DNA of 19,293 bases from positions 1-19,293 of the forward strand of contig URCS01000037.1 in the NCBI GenBank assembly GCA_900546455.1, given 5' to 3'. The first letter of the stretch is position 1, and each line of letters begins with the position of its first letter. The notes beneath the pieces were generated by a model that did not search any database, was not told the origin of the DNA, and saw only the letters and a list, made by a program, of their open reading frames with translations. Source of the stretch: an uncultured Collinsella sp. (GTDB taxonomy: Bacteria; Actinomycetota; Coriobacteriia; Coriobacteriales; Coriobacteriaceae). Below, piece after piece: positions 1 to 7,302 of this stretch. Position numbers and translations under genes: made by a program.

Positions 1-77
1 GCGCCCTTTCATTTCACGTCACCTTGCTCGCTTGGGGCCGTTTTCGCTGACGTTGCCAAGACATTAGCGTCAACGAA

Positions 78-105
78 CTAGTCATTGGGTACCTAGTTAT
101 TGGGT
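78..105. repeat. Tandem 13-bp direct repeat
   Basis: CTAGTCATTGGGT (78-90) and CTAGTTATTGGGT (93-105) differ at one base and are spaced 15 bp apart start to start. They lie just outside the carboxypeptidase terminator. The rest of 1-106 shows no gene that I can support. Confidence 0.6.
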
Positions 106-109
106 GAAA

Positions 110-148
110 AAAGGGGACGCTGCGGATTGGTTCCGCGGCGTCCCCTTT
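110..148 (-). terminator. Rho-independent terminator of the M32 carboxypeptidase gene
   Basis: A 16-bp stem (left arm 110-125, right arm 133-148, one G-U pair) encloses a 7-nt loop. Read on the minus strand, the right side of the stem runs directly into a T tract (the A run at 107-112 on the plus strand). It lies 23 bp beyond the stop codon of the minus-strand carboxypeptidase gene, the expected place for its terminator. Confidence 0.93.
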
Positions 149-170
149 GCGTTGGCGTGTCGCCTAAGCT

Positions 171-1754
171 TTACAGCTCGTAGAGCGTGGTGAACTTGTC
201 CTGCAGGTAGCTGCAGTAGTAGCGGGCATCGAACGCCATGCCGCACGCGCCCTTGATGAGCTCCGGCGCGTCCTTGGCGCGGCCCCACTGCCAAATGTGC
301 TCGCCCAGCCAGGCGCGGACGGGTGTCAGGTCGCCGCTCGCACAGGCGCCGTTGAGGTCGACACCGTCGCGGCACATGGCCGGCACAAACATGGCGTCGT
401 AGGCGCTGCCCAGCGCATAGGTGGGGAAGTAGCCAAACGAGCCGCCGCTCCAGTGCGTATCCTGTAGGCAGCCGTGCGTGTCGTCGGGAACGGGAATGCC
501 CAGGTACTCATCCATGAAGCGGTTCCAAAGCGCGGGGATGTCCTTGGCCGTGGCCTCGCCGGCAAACAGCATGCGCTCGATCTCGTAGCGCACCATAACG
601 TGCAGCGGATAGGTGAGCTCGTCGGCCTCGGTGCGGATCAGCGAAGGCTGCGCGATGTTCACGGCGTGGTAGAGCGTGTCCTCGTCGACGTCGCCGTAGA
701 CCTCGGGTGCGTGGCGGCGCAGCACCTCGAGCAGCGGTCCCATAAAGGCGCGGCTGCGACCCACGGTGTTCTCGAAAAAGCGGCTCTGGCTCTCGTGGAT
801 GCCCATGGAGGTGCCGCCCTCAAGACAGGTGCGCGCATAGGCGGGATTGACGCCCAGCTCGTACATGGCATGTCCCGCCTCGTGGATGATGCTGTAGACG
901 TTGGAGATGCAATCGTTCTCGTAGATGTGTGTCGCGATGCGCGCGTCACCCACGGCAAAGCCCTCGCTAAACGGGTGTTCGGTAAAGGCAAGCGTGGTGT
1001 CGTTCAGGTTCAGGCCGACGAGCTTCATAAGGTCGAAGCTCATGGCGCGCTGGGCGGCCTCGGGCACGCGGGCGTGCAAAAAGTCGGCAGCGGGCTGCTG
1101 GCCGCGCTCGCCGATGGCGTGCACGAGCGGCACGACCGTCGCCTTAACCTCATCGCAAAACGCATCGAAGCTCTTGGCGGAAAGGCCGCGCTCGTACTGG
1201 TCGAGCCAAACGTCGTATGGGTCGCGCTTGGGGTCCATGAGTTCGGCCTGATGCTTAAGTTGGGCGATGATTCTATCCACATAGGGCTCAAAACTCGCCC
1301 AGTCGTTGGCCGTCTTGGCCTTGTGCCACACGGCATCGGCCTCGCAGGTGAGCCTGGTCCAGGCCTCGGCCTCCTCGGTAGGAATAACGCTTGCCTCGCG
1401 CTGGTCGCGGCCGAGCACGCGGATCTCGTCAAGCAGCTGCGGGTCGTCGATCTTGCCGCCGGCGACGGTCTCGCGTGCCAGCGAGTGCACGAGTTCGACA
1501 GACTTCTCGCTGGTCAGTAGCTTGTGATGCTCGCCGGCAAGCGTGCCCATGGCGTCAGCACGGGCGGCAGCACCGTTGGCAGGAGCAATCGTCGCTCCAT
1601 CGAACTCGGCAATCTTGAGCAGGTACTCGCGAGTCCACAGCTTGCCCTCGAGTTTGCGGAACTTTTTGACGGCCTTGTCGACTTTAGCAACCTTGACGCC
1701 CTTGGCAGCTTTTGCCACGGCGGCCTTGGCCTTCTTATCGAGTTTCTTTCCCAT
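171..1754 (-). CDS. M32-family metallocarboxypeptidase (carboxypeptidase Taq type)
   Basis: This 527-residue protein is a zinc-dependent carboxypeptidase that removes C-terminal amino acids from peptides and probably acts in cytoplasmic peptide turnover, as no signal peptide is seen. The metal site is clear: HEAGH at residues 291-295 (HExxH) and the third ligand in GIHESQSRFFEN (Glu321). The family HPF motif is at 260-262. M32 enzymes are usually about 500 residues; the excess here is an N-terminal tail of about 33 residues made almost only of Lys, Ala and Val, placed before the normal helical start (LEGKLWTREYLLKIAEFD). The start at 1754 has AAGGA six bases upstream, and no later ATG would keep the N-terminal helices. 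The gene stands alone, divergent from the pheST leader, with its own terminator. The peptidase identity is firm; the physiological substrate is unknown. Confidence 0.95.
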   Translation of the reverse strand: MGKKLDKKAKAAVAKAAKGVKVAKVDKAVKKFRKLEGKLWTREYLLKIAEFDGATIAPANGAAARADAMGTLAGEHHKLLTSEKSVELVHSLARETVAGGKIDDPQLLDEIRVLGRDQREASVIPTEEAEAWTRLTCEADAVWHKAKTANDWASFEPYVDRIIAQLKHQAELMDPKRDPYDVWLDQYERGLSAKSFDAFCDEVKATVVPLVHAIGERGQQPAADFLHARVPEAAQRAMSFDLMKLVGLNLNDTTLAFTEHPFSEGFAVGDARIATHIYENDCISNVYSIIHEAGHAMYELGVNPAYARTCLEGGTSMGIHESQSRFFENTVGRSRAFMGPLLEVLRRHAPEVYGDVDEDTLYHAVNIAQPSLIRTEADELTYPLHVMVRYEIERMLFAGEATAKDIPALWNRFMDEYLGIPVPDDTHGCLQDTHWSGGSFGYFPTYALGSAYDAMFVPAMCRDGVDLNGACASGDLTPVRAWLGEHIWQWGRAKDAPELIKGACGMAFDARYYCSYLQDKFTTLYEL

Positions 1755-1872
1755 ACCGTATCCTTAATCTCGCAGGCCGAGCGCCGCAGGCGGGTGCGCG
1801 GCCAATTTGCACAGCTACCTGCCTTGTACCCAGCGCGAACAAAACGGAACGCGGCGATGCGCTCGCGAAATG

Positions 1873-1881
1873 TGTTATCCT
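1873..1881 (+). promoter_or_regulatory. Extended -10 promoter for the pheST T-box leader
   Basis: TG-T-TATCCT (TG at 1873-1874, -10 hexamer 1876-1881) is an extended -10 element. No good -35 hexamer lies upstream. It would start transcription near 1888, immediately before the first paired strand of T-box Stem I (from about 1891), which is why I assign it. This is inferred from position and motif only. Confidence 0.55.
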
Positions 1882-1888
1882 ATAGCCC

Positions 1889-2173
1889 AATGCGTTGACG
1901 GAGAGGGTTTTTGCCCGCCGCGTCGCCGGCAAGAGAGGGAAGGTCATGGGCTGCAAGCCTTCCTGCGGTGGCAAGGGCCAAGCGTTCACTCCCGAGCAGC
2001 AACCTCAACGGGCGCGCGGCCGACGGCGGTGAAGCCCCAGTAGGGAAGCCGTGAGCCTCGCGACAAGGGGCGCAGAGTGGGCACGGCGGGCCAGACATCC
2101 GCCGGGTCAAACAAGGTGGTACCGCGGAATTCAACCGTCCTTGGGCAATGCACATGCCCGAGGACGGTTTTTT
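1889..2173 (+). promoter_or_regulatory. T-box riboswitch (tRNA-Phe) controlling pheST
   Basis: This leader senses uncharged tRNA-Phe and controls transcription into pheST. The T-box sequence AAGGTGGTACCGCGG is at 2113-2127. The antiterminator folds as AAGG (2113-2116) with CCTT (2139-2142) and GCGG (2124-2127) with CCGT (2135-2138), leaving the TGGTACC bulge whose TGGT pairs with the tRNA acceptor end. The variable T fits the A73 discriminator of tRNA-Phe. Stem I runs from about 1891 to 2012. By alignment in my head with glyQS-type leaders, the specifier loop AGCGTTCACT holds TTC (Phe) at 1985-1987, just before the GAGC of the basal kink-turn. The antiterminator and the terminator at 2133-2173 share 2135-2142, so they are mutually exclusive. 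The class is certain; the exact specifier position is an inference strongly supported by the downstream gene. Confidence 0.95.
2133..2173 (+). terminator. pheS: T-box attenuator terminator upstream of pheS
   Basis: AACCGTCC (2133-2140) pairs with GGACGGTT (2162-2169); the stem continues inward through GGGCA/TGCCC and ends in a run of T at 2168-2173. It forms when tRNA-Phe is charged. The first arm contains the 3' half of the antiterminator, the usual T-box switch geometry. Confidence 0.95.
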
Positions 2174-2259
2174 GTTACCGAACCGGGCCGCGTTTTCGCA
2201 ACGTCAGACGGCGGCAGCCGCCTCGGCAAGCGGGGAGCGCGAGAGACGAAAGGGAAGAC

Positions 2260-3336
2260 ATGAGTCTGATTGATGATCTGGTCAAACTCGAGGAAGAGGC
2301 CAAGGAGCTCGTCGCGGGCGCCGACGACGCCGCAAAGCTCGAGGCCGCGCGCGTTGAGCTGCTCGGCCGCAAGGGCCGCATCACTGGCCTGATGCGCATG
2401 ATGGGCAAGCTCGCCCCCGAGGATCGTCCCATGATGGGCAAGCGCGCCAACGAGATGCGCCAGCTGATTGAGGGCATGCTCGACGAGCGCACCACCGAGA
2501 TGAAGGCCGCCGCCCTCAAGCACACACTCGAGCACGAGGCCGTCGATATCACGCTGCCGGGCATCCGTCCGCAGATCGGTCACCAGCACCTGATCAAGCA
2601 GATCATCGAGGAGGCCGAGGACATCTTCTGCGGCATCGGCTACACCGTCGAGTCCGGTCCCATGGTCGACACCTCCTACTACAACTTCACCGCGCTCAAC
2701 GCCCCCATGGATCACCCGAGCCGCTCGGCCCGCGACACCTTCTACGTGGTCGACAACAACCCCGGCAGCGTCGCACACCCCGAGGCTCACGCCCACGGCG
2801 AGTCCGACGTGCTGCTGCGCACCCAGACCTCGGGCGTGCAGATCCACACCATGGAGTCGCAGAAGCCGCCCATCTACATGATCTGCCCGGGCACCGTCTA
2901 TCGTCCCGACACGGCCGACGCCTGCCACCTGCCGCAGTTCAACCAGATCGAGGGCCTGGTCGTCGACGAAGGCATCACCTTTGGCGATCTTAAGGGCACG
3001 CTCGACTACTTTGTTAAGTGCATGTTTGGCGAGGACCGCAAGACGCGTTACCGCCCGCACTTCTTCCCCTTCACTGAGCCTTCCTGCGAGGTGGACGTGA
3101 GCTGCCATGTGTGCGGCGGCAAGGGCTGCAACTTCTGCAAACACAGCGGCTGGATCGAGATCCTGGGCTGCGGCATGGTCGACCCCAACGTCCTGATCAA
3201 CTGCGGTATCGACCCCGAGAAGTACACCGGCTTCGCCTTTGGTATTGGCGCCGAGCGCGTCGCGGCCCTGCGCTACGACCTGCCGGACCTCAGAACGCTG
3301 ATGACGGGCGATATGCGCTTCTTAAACCAATTTTAG
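2260..3336 (+). CDS. pheS: Phenylalanine--tRNA ligase alpha subunit
   Basis: PheS is the catalytic subunit of the (alpha-beta)2 phenylalanyl-tRNA synthetase, which activates Phe with ATP and charges tRNA-Phe in the cytoplasm. From the ATG at 2260 the protein has 358 residues, close to the family norm. An N-terminal coiled-coil arm is followed by the class II core: HPSRSARDTFYV, LLRTQTSGVQ (motif 2 region), FNQIEGLVVDE, FPFTEPSCEVDV, and the C-terminal motif 3 GFAFGIGAERVAALRYDLPD. A cysteine cluster CHVCGGKGCNFC just before WIEILGCGMVDP looks like a small zinc knuckle, a variation seen in many bacterial PheS. The reading frame stays open back to an ATG at 2077, but that lies inside the T-box, so I chose 2260, which has AGGGAAG upstream. 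The gene is first in an operon with pheT. Confidence 0.97.
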   Translation: MSLIDDLVKLEEEAKELVAGADDAAKLEAARVELLGRKGRITGLMRMMGKLAPEDRPMMGKRANEMRQLIEGMLDERTTEMKAAALKHTLEHEAVDITLPGIRPQIGHQHLIKQIIEEAEDIFCGIGYTVESGPMVDTSYYNFTALNAPMDHPSRSARDTFYVVDNNPGSVAHPEAHAHGESDVLLRTQTSGVQIHTMESQKPPIYMICPGTVYRPDTADACHLPQFNQIEGLVVDEGITFGDLKGTLDYFVKCMFGEDRKTRYRPHFFPFTEPSCEVDVSCHVCGGKGCNFCKHSGWIEILGCGMVDPNVLINCGIDPEKYTGFAFGIGAERVAALRYDLPDLRTLMTGDMRFLNQF

Positions 3337-3355
3337 GTTTACTCATCCCGGCGGC

Positions 3356-3449
3356 TTCCCGAGCCACCGCACCTTGCCCCTCAAACCGTCGCTTGCGTAC
3401 CTAAGTACGCGGCGCTCCTCTTTCGGGGCAATCTGCGGCACCTCGGAAA
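3356..3449 (+). repeat. Long two-tier intergenic hairpin between pheS and pheT
   Basis: Nested perfect arms are visible: CCGAG (3359-3363)/CTCGG (3442-3446), CCGCA (3367-3371)/TGCGG (3434-3438), TTGCCCC (3374-3380)/GGGGCAA (3425-3431), and an apical hairpin GCGTAC (3395-3400) CTAA GTACGC (3405-3410). There is no T tract on either strand, so it is not an ordinary terminator. It resembles a REP-like palindromic unit or an mRNA-processing/stability element inside the pheST transcript. No second copy occurs in this window. Confidence 0.7.
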
Positions 3450-3516
3450 CCCGTCTTCGTAGCTGGAGTTTTCCGCCTGCACATTGCAGACGTTTAGACG
3501 AAAGGAGACCAGTTAG

Positions 3517-5970
3517 ATGCGCGTTTCTTACGACTGGCTCAAGACCATGATCGATATTCCGGAGGATCCCAAGACCCTTTCGGACGAATATATCCGTACC
3601 GGTACCGAGGTCGAGGCGATCGACACCGTGGGCGAGTCCTTTGACCACGTGGTGACCGCCCAGGTAATCACCAAGACCCCGCACCCCGATAGTGACCACA
3701 TGTATGTGTGCTCGGTCGACGTGGGCGACAAGAACCTCGACGCCGACGGCAACCCCGCTCCGCTGCAGATCGTCTGCGGCGCGCAGAACTTTGAGGCCGG
3801 CGACCACATCGTCACGGCCATGATCGGCGCCGTGCTGCCCGGCGACGTCAAGATCAAAAAGAGCAAGCTGCGCGGCGTCGTGTCCATGGGCATGAACTGC
3901 TCCGCGCGCGAGCTCGGTCTGGGCGGTGATCACTCCGGCATTATGATTCTGCCCGAGGATACGCCCTGCGGCATGCCGTTTGCCGAGTATGTGGGCTCCA
4001 GCGACACCGTGCTCGACTGCGAGATCACGCCCAACCGCCCCGACTGCCTGTCCATGATCGGCATGGCCCGCGAGACCGGCGCCATCTTCGACCGCGATTT
4101 CCACGTTGAGCTGCCCGCCATCAAGGCCGAGACCGGCCGCGCGACGGACGACGAGCTTTCGGTCGAGATTGCCGACGAGGGCCTGTGCGACCGCTATGTC
4201 GCCCGCATCGTGCGCAACGTGAAGGTGGGCCCGTCGCCCGACTGGATGGTCAAGCGCCTCAATGCCCTGGGCGTGCGCCCGCACAACAACATCGTCGACA
4301 TCACCAACTACGTGATGATGCTCACCGGTCAGCCGCTGCACGCCTTTGACCTGGACACCTTTGCCGAGCGCGATGGCCACCGTCGTGTGGTGGTTCGTGC
4401 CGCCCAGCAGGACGAGAAGTTCACGACGCTCGACGGCGAGGAGCGCGTGCTCGACGCCGGCATGGGCCTCATCACCGACGGCGAGCGCCCCGTGGCGTTG
4501 GCCGGCGTTATGGGTGGCATGGATTCCGAGATCGAGGACGATACCGTTGACGTGATGGTCGAGAGCGCCTGCTTCAACGCCGGCCGCACCTCGCACACCA
4601 GCCGCGACCTTTCGCTGATCTCCGACGCCTCCATTCGCTTTGAGCGCCAGGTTGACGAGACCGGCTGCGTGGATGTTGCCAACGTTACCTGCGCGCTGAT
4701 TGAGGAGATCGCCGGCGGCGAGGTCGCTCCCGGCTATGTGGACGTGTTCCCCGCGCCCAAGACCATCGACAGCATCAAGCTGCGCCTGGCCCGCGTGCAC
4801 GCCATCTGCGGTGCCGACATCGAGTCCGACTTTATCGAGCGCTCGCTCACCCGCCTGGGCTGCACCGTCGAGCGCGACGGCGAGGACTTTATGGTCACCC
4901 CGCCGAGCTTCCGTCCCGACCTGCCGCGCGAGATTGACCTGATTGAGGAGGTCCTGCGCCTATGGGGTATGGGCCGCGTGACGGCGACCATCCCGGCTGC
5001 CAAGAACCACATCGGCGGTCTGACCCGCGAGCAGAAGCTCACCCGCAAGGTCGGCGAGATCCTGCGCGCCTGCGGCCTCAACGAGACCACGACCTTTGGC
5101 TTTGCCGCCCCGGGCGACCTGGAGAAGATCGGCATGTCCACCGAGGGCCGCGGTTGCCCCGTGGTGCTCATGAACCCGCTGGTGGCCGAGCAGACCGAGA
5201 TGCGTCGCTCGCTGCTGCCGGGCCTGCTGCAGTCCGTGGCCTACAACGAGGCCCACGGCACGCCCAACGTGCACCTGTACGAGGTCGGCAGCCTGTTCCA
5301 CGGCCGTGAGAACGCCAGCCTGCCCAAGGAGATCAAGTCCGTGGCGGGCGTGCTTTCGGGCCAGTGGAGCGAGCAGTCCTGGAACATGAAGTACCGCAAG
5401 CTGCGCTTCTTCTTTGGCAAGGGCATCGTTGAGGAGCTGCTCGCCCAGCTGCGCATCGAGAAGGTTCGCTTCCGTCCCGTCGAGGGCGAGGGTTACGCCT
5501 TCCTGCAGCCGGGTCGTGCGGCCGAGGTCCTGTCCGGCGGTACCGTGCTGGGCTGGGTCGGCGAGATTCACCCCGAGGCACGCGAGGCTATGGGCATCGA
5601 CGAGGTCGTCGTTGCCTTTGAGCTCGACCTGGACAAGCTGATCAAGGGCGCCCGCAACCAGGAGAACTACCGTGAGTTCTCGCAGTACCCTGCCGTTGAG
5701 CATGACCTGGCTATCGTGGTCGATAACTCCGTGACCTGCGAGGATCTTGAGCGCCGCATTGCCAGCGCCGGCGGTAAGCTGCTCGAAGGCGTGCGCCTGT
5801 TCGATGTCTACCGCGATCCGGTCCGCGTGGGCGTGGGCAAGAAGTCCATGGCCTTTGCGCTTACGTATCGCTCCGACGACCACACGCTCACCAGCGAGGA
5901 GGTCGAAAAAGCGCACCAGAAGATCGTCACCAAGGTGTGCAAGGGCGTAAACGGCGAGGTCCGCGGCTAG
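3517..5970 (+). CDS. pheT: Phenylalanine--tRNA ligase beta subunit
   Basis: PheT is the 817-residue beta subunit of phenylalanyl-tRNA synthetase; it binds tRNA and edits mischarged Tyr-tRNA-Phe. Domains run in the usual order. The N-terminal region starts MRVSYDWLKTMIDIP. An EMAP/OB tRNA-binding domain spans roughly residues 40-155 (PHPDSDHMYVCSVDVG, IVCGAQN, SMGMNCSARELGLG). EITPNRPDCLSMIGMARE follows, then the B3/B4 editing domain (about 210-385), the B5 domain ending in EEVLRLWGMGRV, the catalytic-like core, and the C-terminal anticodon-binding FDX-ACB domain from YREFSQYPAVEHDLAIVV to the end. AAGGAGA lies about 8 bases upstream of the ATG. The 180-bp gap to pheS is unusually long for this pair and holds a large hairpin. 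Expression should follow the T-box upstream of pheS; no separate promoter is evident. Confidence 0.97.
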   Translation: MRVSYDWLKTMIDIPEDPKTLSDEYIRTGTEVEAIDTVGESFDHVVTAQVITKTPHPDSDHMYVCSVDVGDKNLDADGNPAPLQIVCGAQNFEAGDHIVTAMIGAVLPGDVKIKKSKLRGVVSMGMNCSARELGLGGDHSGIMILPEDTPCGMPFAEYVGSSDTVLDCEITPNRPDCLSMIGMARETGAIFDRDFHVELPAIKAETGRATDDELSVEIADEGLCDRYVARIVRNVKVGPSPDWMVKRLNALGVRPHNNIVDITNYVMMLTGQPLHAFDLDTFAERDGHRRVVVRAAQQDEKFTTLDGEERVLDAGMGLITDGERPVALAGVMGGMDSEIEDDTVDVMVESACFNAGRTSHTSRDLSLISDASIRFERQVDETGCVDVANVTCALIEEIAGGEVAPGYVDVFPAPKTIDSIKLRLARVHAICGADIESDFIERSLTRLGCTVERDGEDFMVTPPSFRPDLPREIDLIEEVLRLWGMGRVTATIPAAKNHIGGLTREQKLTRKVGEILRACGLNETTTFGFAAPGDLEKIGMSTEGRGCPVVLMNPLVAEQTEMRRSLLPGLLQSVAYNEAHGTPNVHLYEVGSLFHGRENASLPKEIKSVAGVLSGQWSEQSWNMKYRKLRFFFGKGIVEELLAQLRIEKVRFRPVEGEGYAFLQPGRAAEVLSGGTVLGWVGEIHPEAREAMGIDEVVVAFELDLDKLIKGARNQENYREFSQYPAVEHDLAIVVDNSVTCEDLERRIASAGGKLLEGVRLFDVYRDPVRVGVGKKSMAFALTYRSDDHTLTSEEVEKAHQKIVTKVCKGVNGEVRG

Positions 5971-6078
5971 GTCCTGCGCTGGGGTATGGGTCAGCGGTGG
6001 CTGTTGCCGAGTCCTACGTGACTGCTGTTTTCGGTATAAGGCACCGTTGAGCCTGCATATATGACACGCGCATTACAT

Positions 6079-6113
6079 AACGGCGTGCTGCTTTGTCGGC
6101 AGTGCGCCGTTTT
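6079..6113 (+). terminator. Rho-independent terminator of pheST
   Basis: CGGCGTGCTGC (6081-6091) pairs with GCAGTGCGCCG (6099-6109), with two G-U wobbles and a 7-nt loop. AA/TT extend the base, and TTTT (6110-6113) follows. It sits about 110 bp after the pheT stop codon. The loop and right arm overlap the -35 and spacer of the next promoter. Confidence 0.8.
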
Positions 6114-6121
6114 GCTATGAT
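6093..6121 (+). promoter_or_regulatory. Promoter of the ECF nickel transporter operon
   Basis: TTGTCG (6093-6098), a 17-bp spacer and TATGAT (6116-6121), with TG-C immediately before the -10 (extended -10). Transcription would start near 6128, placing the NikR-type site at 6132-6159 directly over the start of the transcript, the arrangement expected for repression. Confidence 0.75.
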
Positions 6122-6131
6122 AGCCCGCGGC

Positions 6132-6159
6132 GTGTTACGAATCTGACATTACGTAACAC
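6132..6159 (+). promoter_or_regulatory. NikR-type operator (GTGTTAC-N14-GTAACAC)
   Basis: A perfect 7-bp inverted repeat, GTGTTAC (6132-6138) and GTAACAC (6153-6159), is separated by exactly 14 bp; pairing extends one base further inward (G/C). This matches the NikR box form GTGTTAC-N13/14-GTAACAC that I recall being described for Desulfovibrio-type delta-proteobacteria, as opposed to the GTATGA-N16-TCATAC form of enterobacteria. It lies just downstream of the promoter at 6093-6121 and 57 bp before a CbiM/NikM-family gene. NikR itself is not in this window. Confidence 0.8.
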
Positions 6160-6216
6160 TGGAAAGGTGATTCAAGCGGCGTTGCAATTCCGTGCGCCGA
6201 TAACCGGGAGGCGTAC

Positions 6217-7302
6217 ATGCACATTCCAGATAATTATCTGTCCCCGCAGACCGATGCCGTCATGGCGGTGGCGATGGTGCCCGTCTGGGCTCACTGTATC
6301 AAGAAGGTGCGCGCCACGCTCGATCGCGAGCACATGGCTTTCCTGGGCATCTGCGCCGCATTTTCCTTCTTGCTTATGATGTTCAACGTGCCGCTGCCCG
6401 GCGGCACCACTGGCCACGCCGTTGGTGGCGCACTCATCGCGCTGCTGCTGGGCCCCGAGGCCGCGGCTATCGCGGTTTCGGTCGCGCTGGCGCTGCAAGC
6501 GCTGCTGTTTGGCGACGGCGGCATCCTGTCCTTTGGCGCTAACTGCTTTAACATGGCCTTCGTGTTGCCGTTTGCCGCAGCCATCGTGTTCCGCGCGCTT
6601 AACAGCCGTTTGCACGACAAGAGCTGGGGCACCTCGGTTTCGGCCATCGTAAGCGGCTGGGTCGGCCTGTGCCTGGCGGCCCTGTGCGCAGCAATCGAGT
6701 TTGGTATTCAGCCGATGCTTTTCACGAATGCTTCGGGCGCTCCGCTGTACTGCCCCTTCCCGCTGTCCATTGCCATTCCGGCCATGATGATCCCGCATAT
6801 GTTGGTAGCCGGCGTGGTCGAGGGCGTGGCGACTGCCGCGATCTACGGCTTTATCAAGAAGACGGCGCCGAGCGTTATCGTCGGCCCCGAAGCCGCCGAT
6901 GGACAGCTTGCTGCCGAGGGCGCTGCTGCAAAGAAGACCTCGCTGGTCCCCACGCTCATCTTGGTTGCCGTGCTTGTCGTGGCCACGCCGCTGGGCCTGC
7001 TGGCCACGGGTGACGCCTGGGGTGAGTGGGACGCCGAGGGCGCCGCGACCGCCGTTCAGGAGGCTGGCGACGACAGCCTGCAGGCTTCGGTCGGTCTCGA
7101 CACCCCGACCTTTGCCGACGCTCTGCCTACGGGTGATTACCTGCAGGCCTATTCCGAGGAGCAGGGTCTCGGCTTTGCCGGTCAGGCTGCCATGTATATC
7201 TTGTCCGGCGTGATTGGCGTGGCGGTGCTCACCATCGCATTCCGTCTGATCTCGCTGACGGTCAAGGAAAGCGGAGCCCATGGCGATGGTCGAGCTGCCT
7301 AG
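6217..7302 (+). CDS. nikM: ECF transporter substrate-binding membrane protein, NikM/CbiM family with fused NikN-like domain
   Basis: This 361-residue integral membrane protein is the metal-binding S component of an energy-coupling factor transporter for Ni2+ or Co2+. The start is fixed by GGGAGG upstream and by the diagnostic N-terminus MHIPDNYLSP: in NikM2 the metal is held by the Met1 amine, His2 and His67, and here GGTTGH puts a His exactly at 67. The CbiM core (about six membrane segments) spans residues 1-215. After a linker rich in Ala and Lys, residues 235-361 form two membrane helices flanking an extracytoplasmic stretch of roughly 90 residues (TPLGLLATGDAWGEW begins it), which corresponds to the NikN/CbiN auxiliary component fused in frame. 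It is first in a three-gene operon behind a NikR-type site, so I favour nickel over cobalt. No cobalamin riboswitch is seen. Confidence 0.9.
   Translation: MHIPDNYLSPQTDAVMAVAMVPVWAHCIKKVRATLDREHMAFLGICAAFSFLLMMFNVPLPGGTTGHAVGGALIALLLGPEAAAIAVSVALALQALLFGDGGILSFGANCFNMAFVLPFAAAIVFRALNSRLHDKSWGTSVSAIVSGWVGLCLAALCAAIEFGIQPMLFTNASGAPLYCPFPLSIAIPAMMIPHMLVAGVVEGVATAAIYGFIKKTAPSVIVGPEAADGQLAAEGAAAKKTSLVPTLILVAVLVVATPLGLLATGDAWGEWDAEGAATAVQEAGDDSLQASVGLDTPTFADALPTGDYLQAYSEEQGLGFAGQAAMYILSGVIGVAVLTIAFRLISLTVKESGAHGDGRAA

Noticed and set aside
2077..2259. Upstream extension of pheS from an ATG at 2077
   Set aside because: This segment is the T-box antiterminator/terminator; translating it would contradict the leader function, and a good RBS precedes 2260.
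3343..4800. Long minus-strand open frame over pheT
   Set aside because: It is antisense to conserved pheT domains, with no RBS or recognisable motif.
5971..6216. Cobalamin riboswitch ahead of the CbiM-type gene
   Set aside because: No B12-box-like conserved sequence is present, and the leader after the predicted start is short (about 90 nt); a NikR-type site explains control better.
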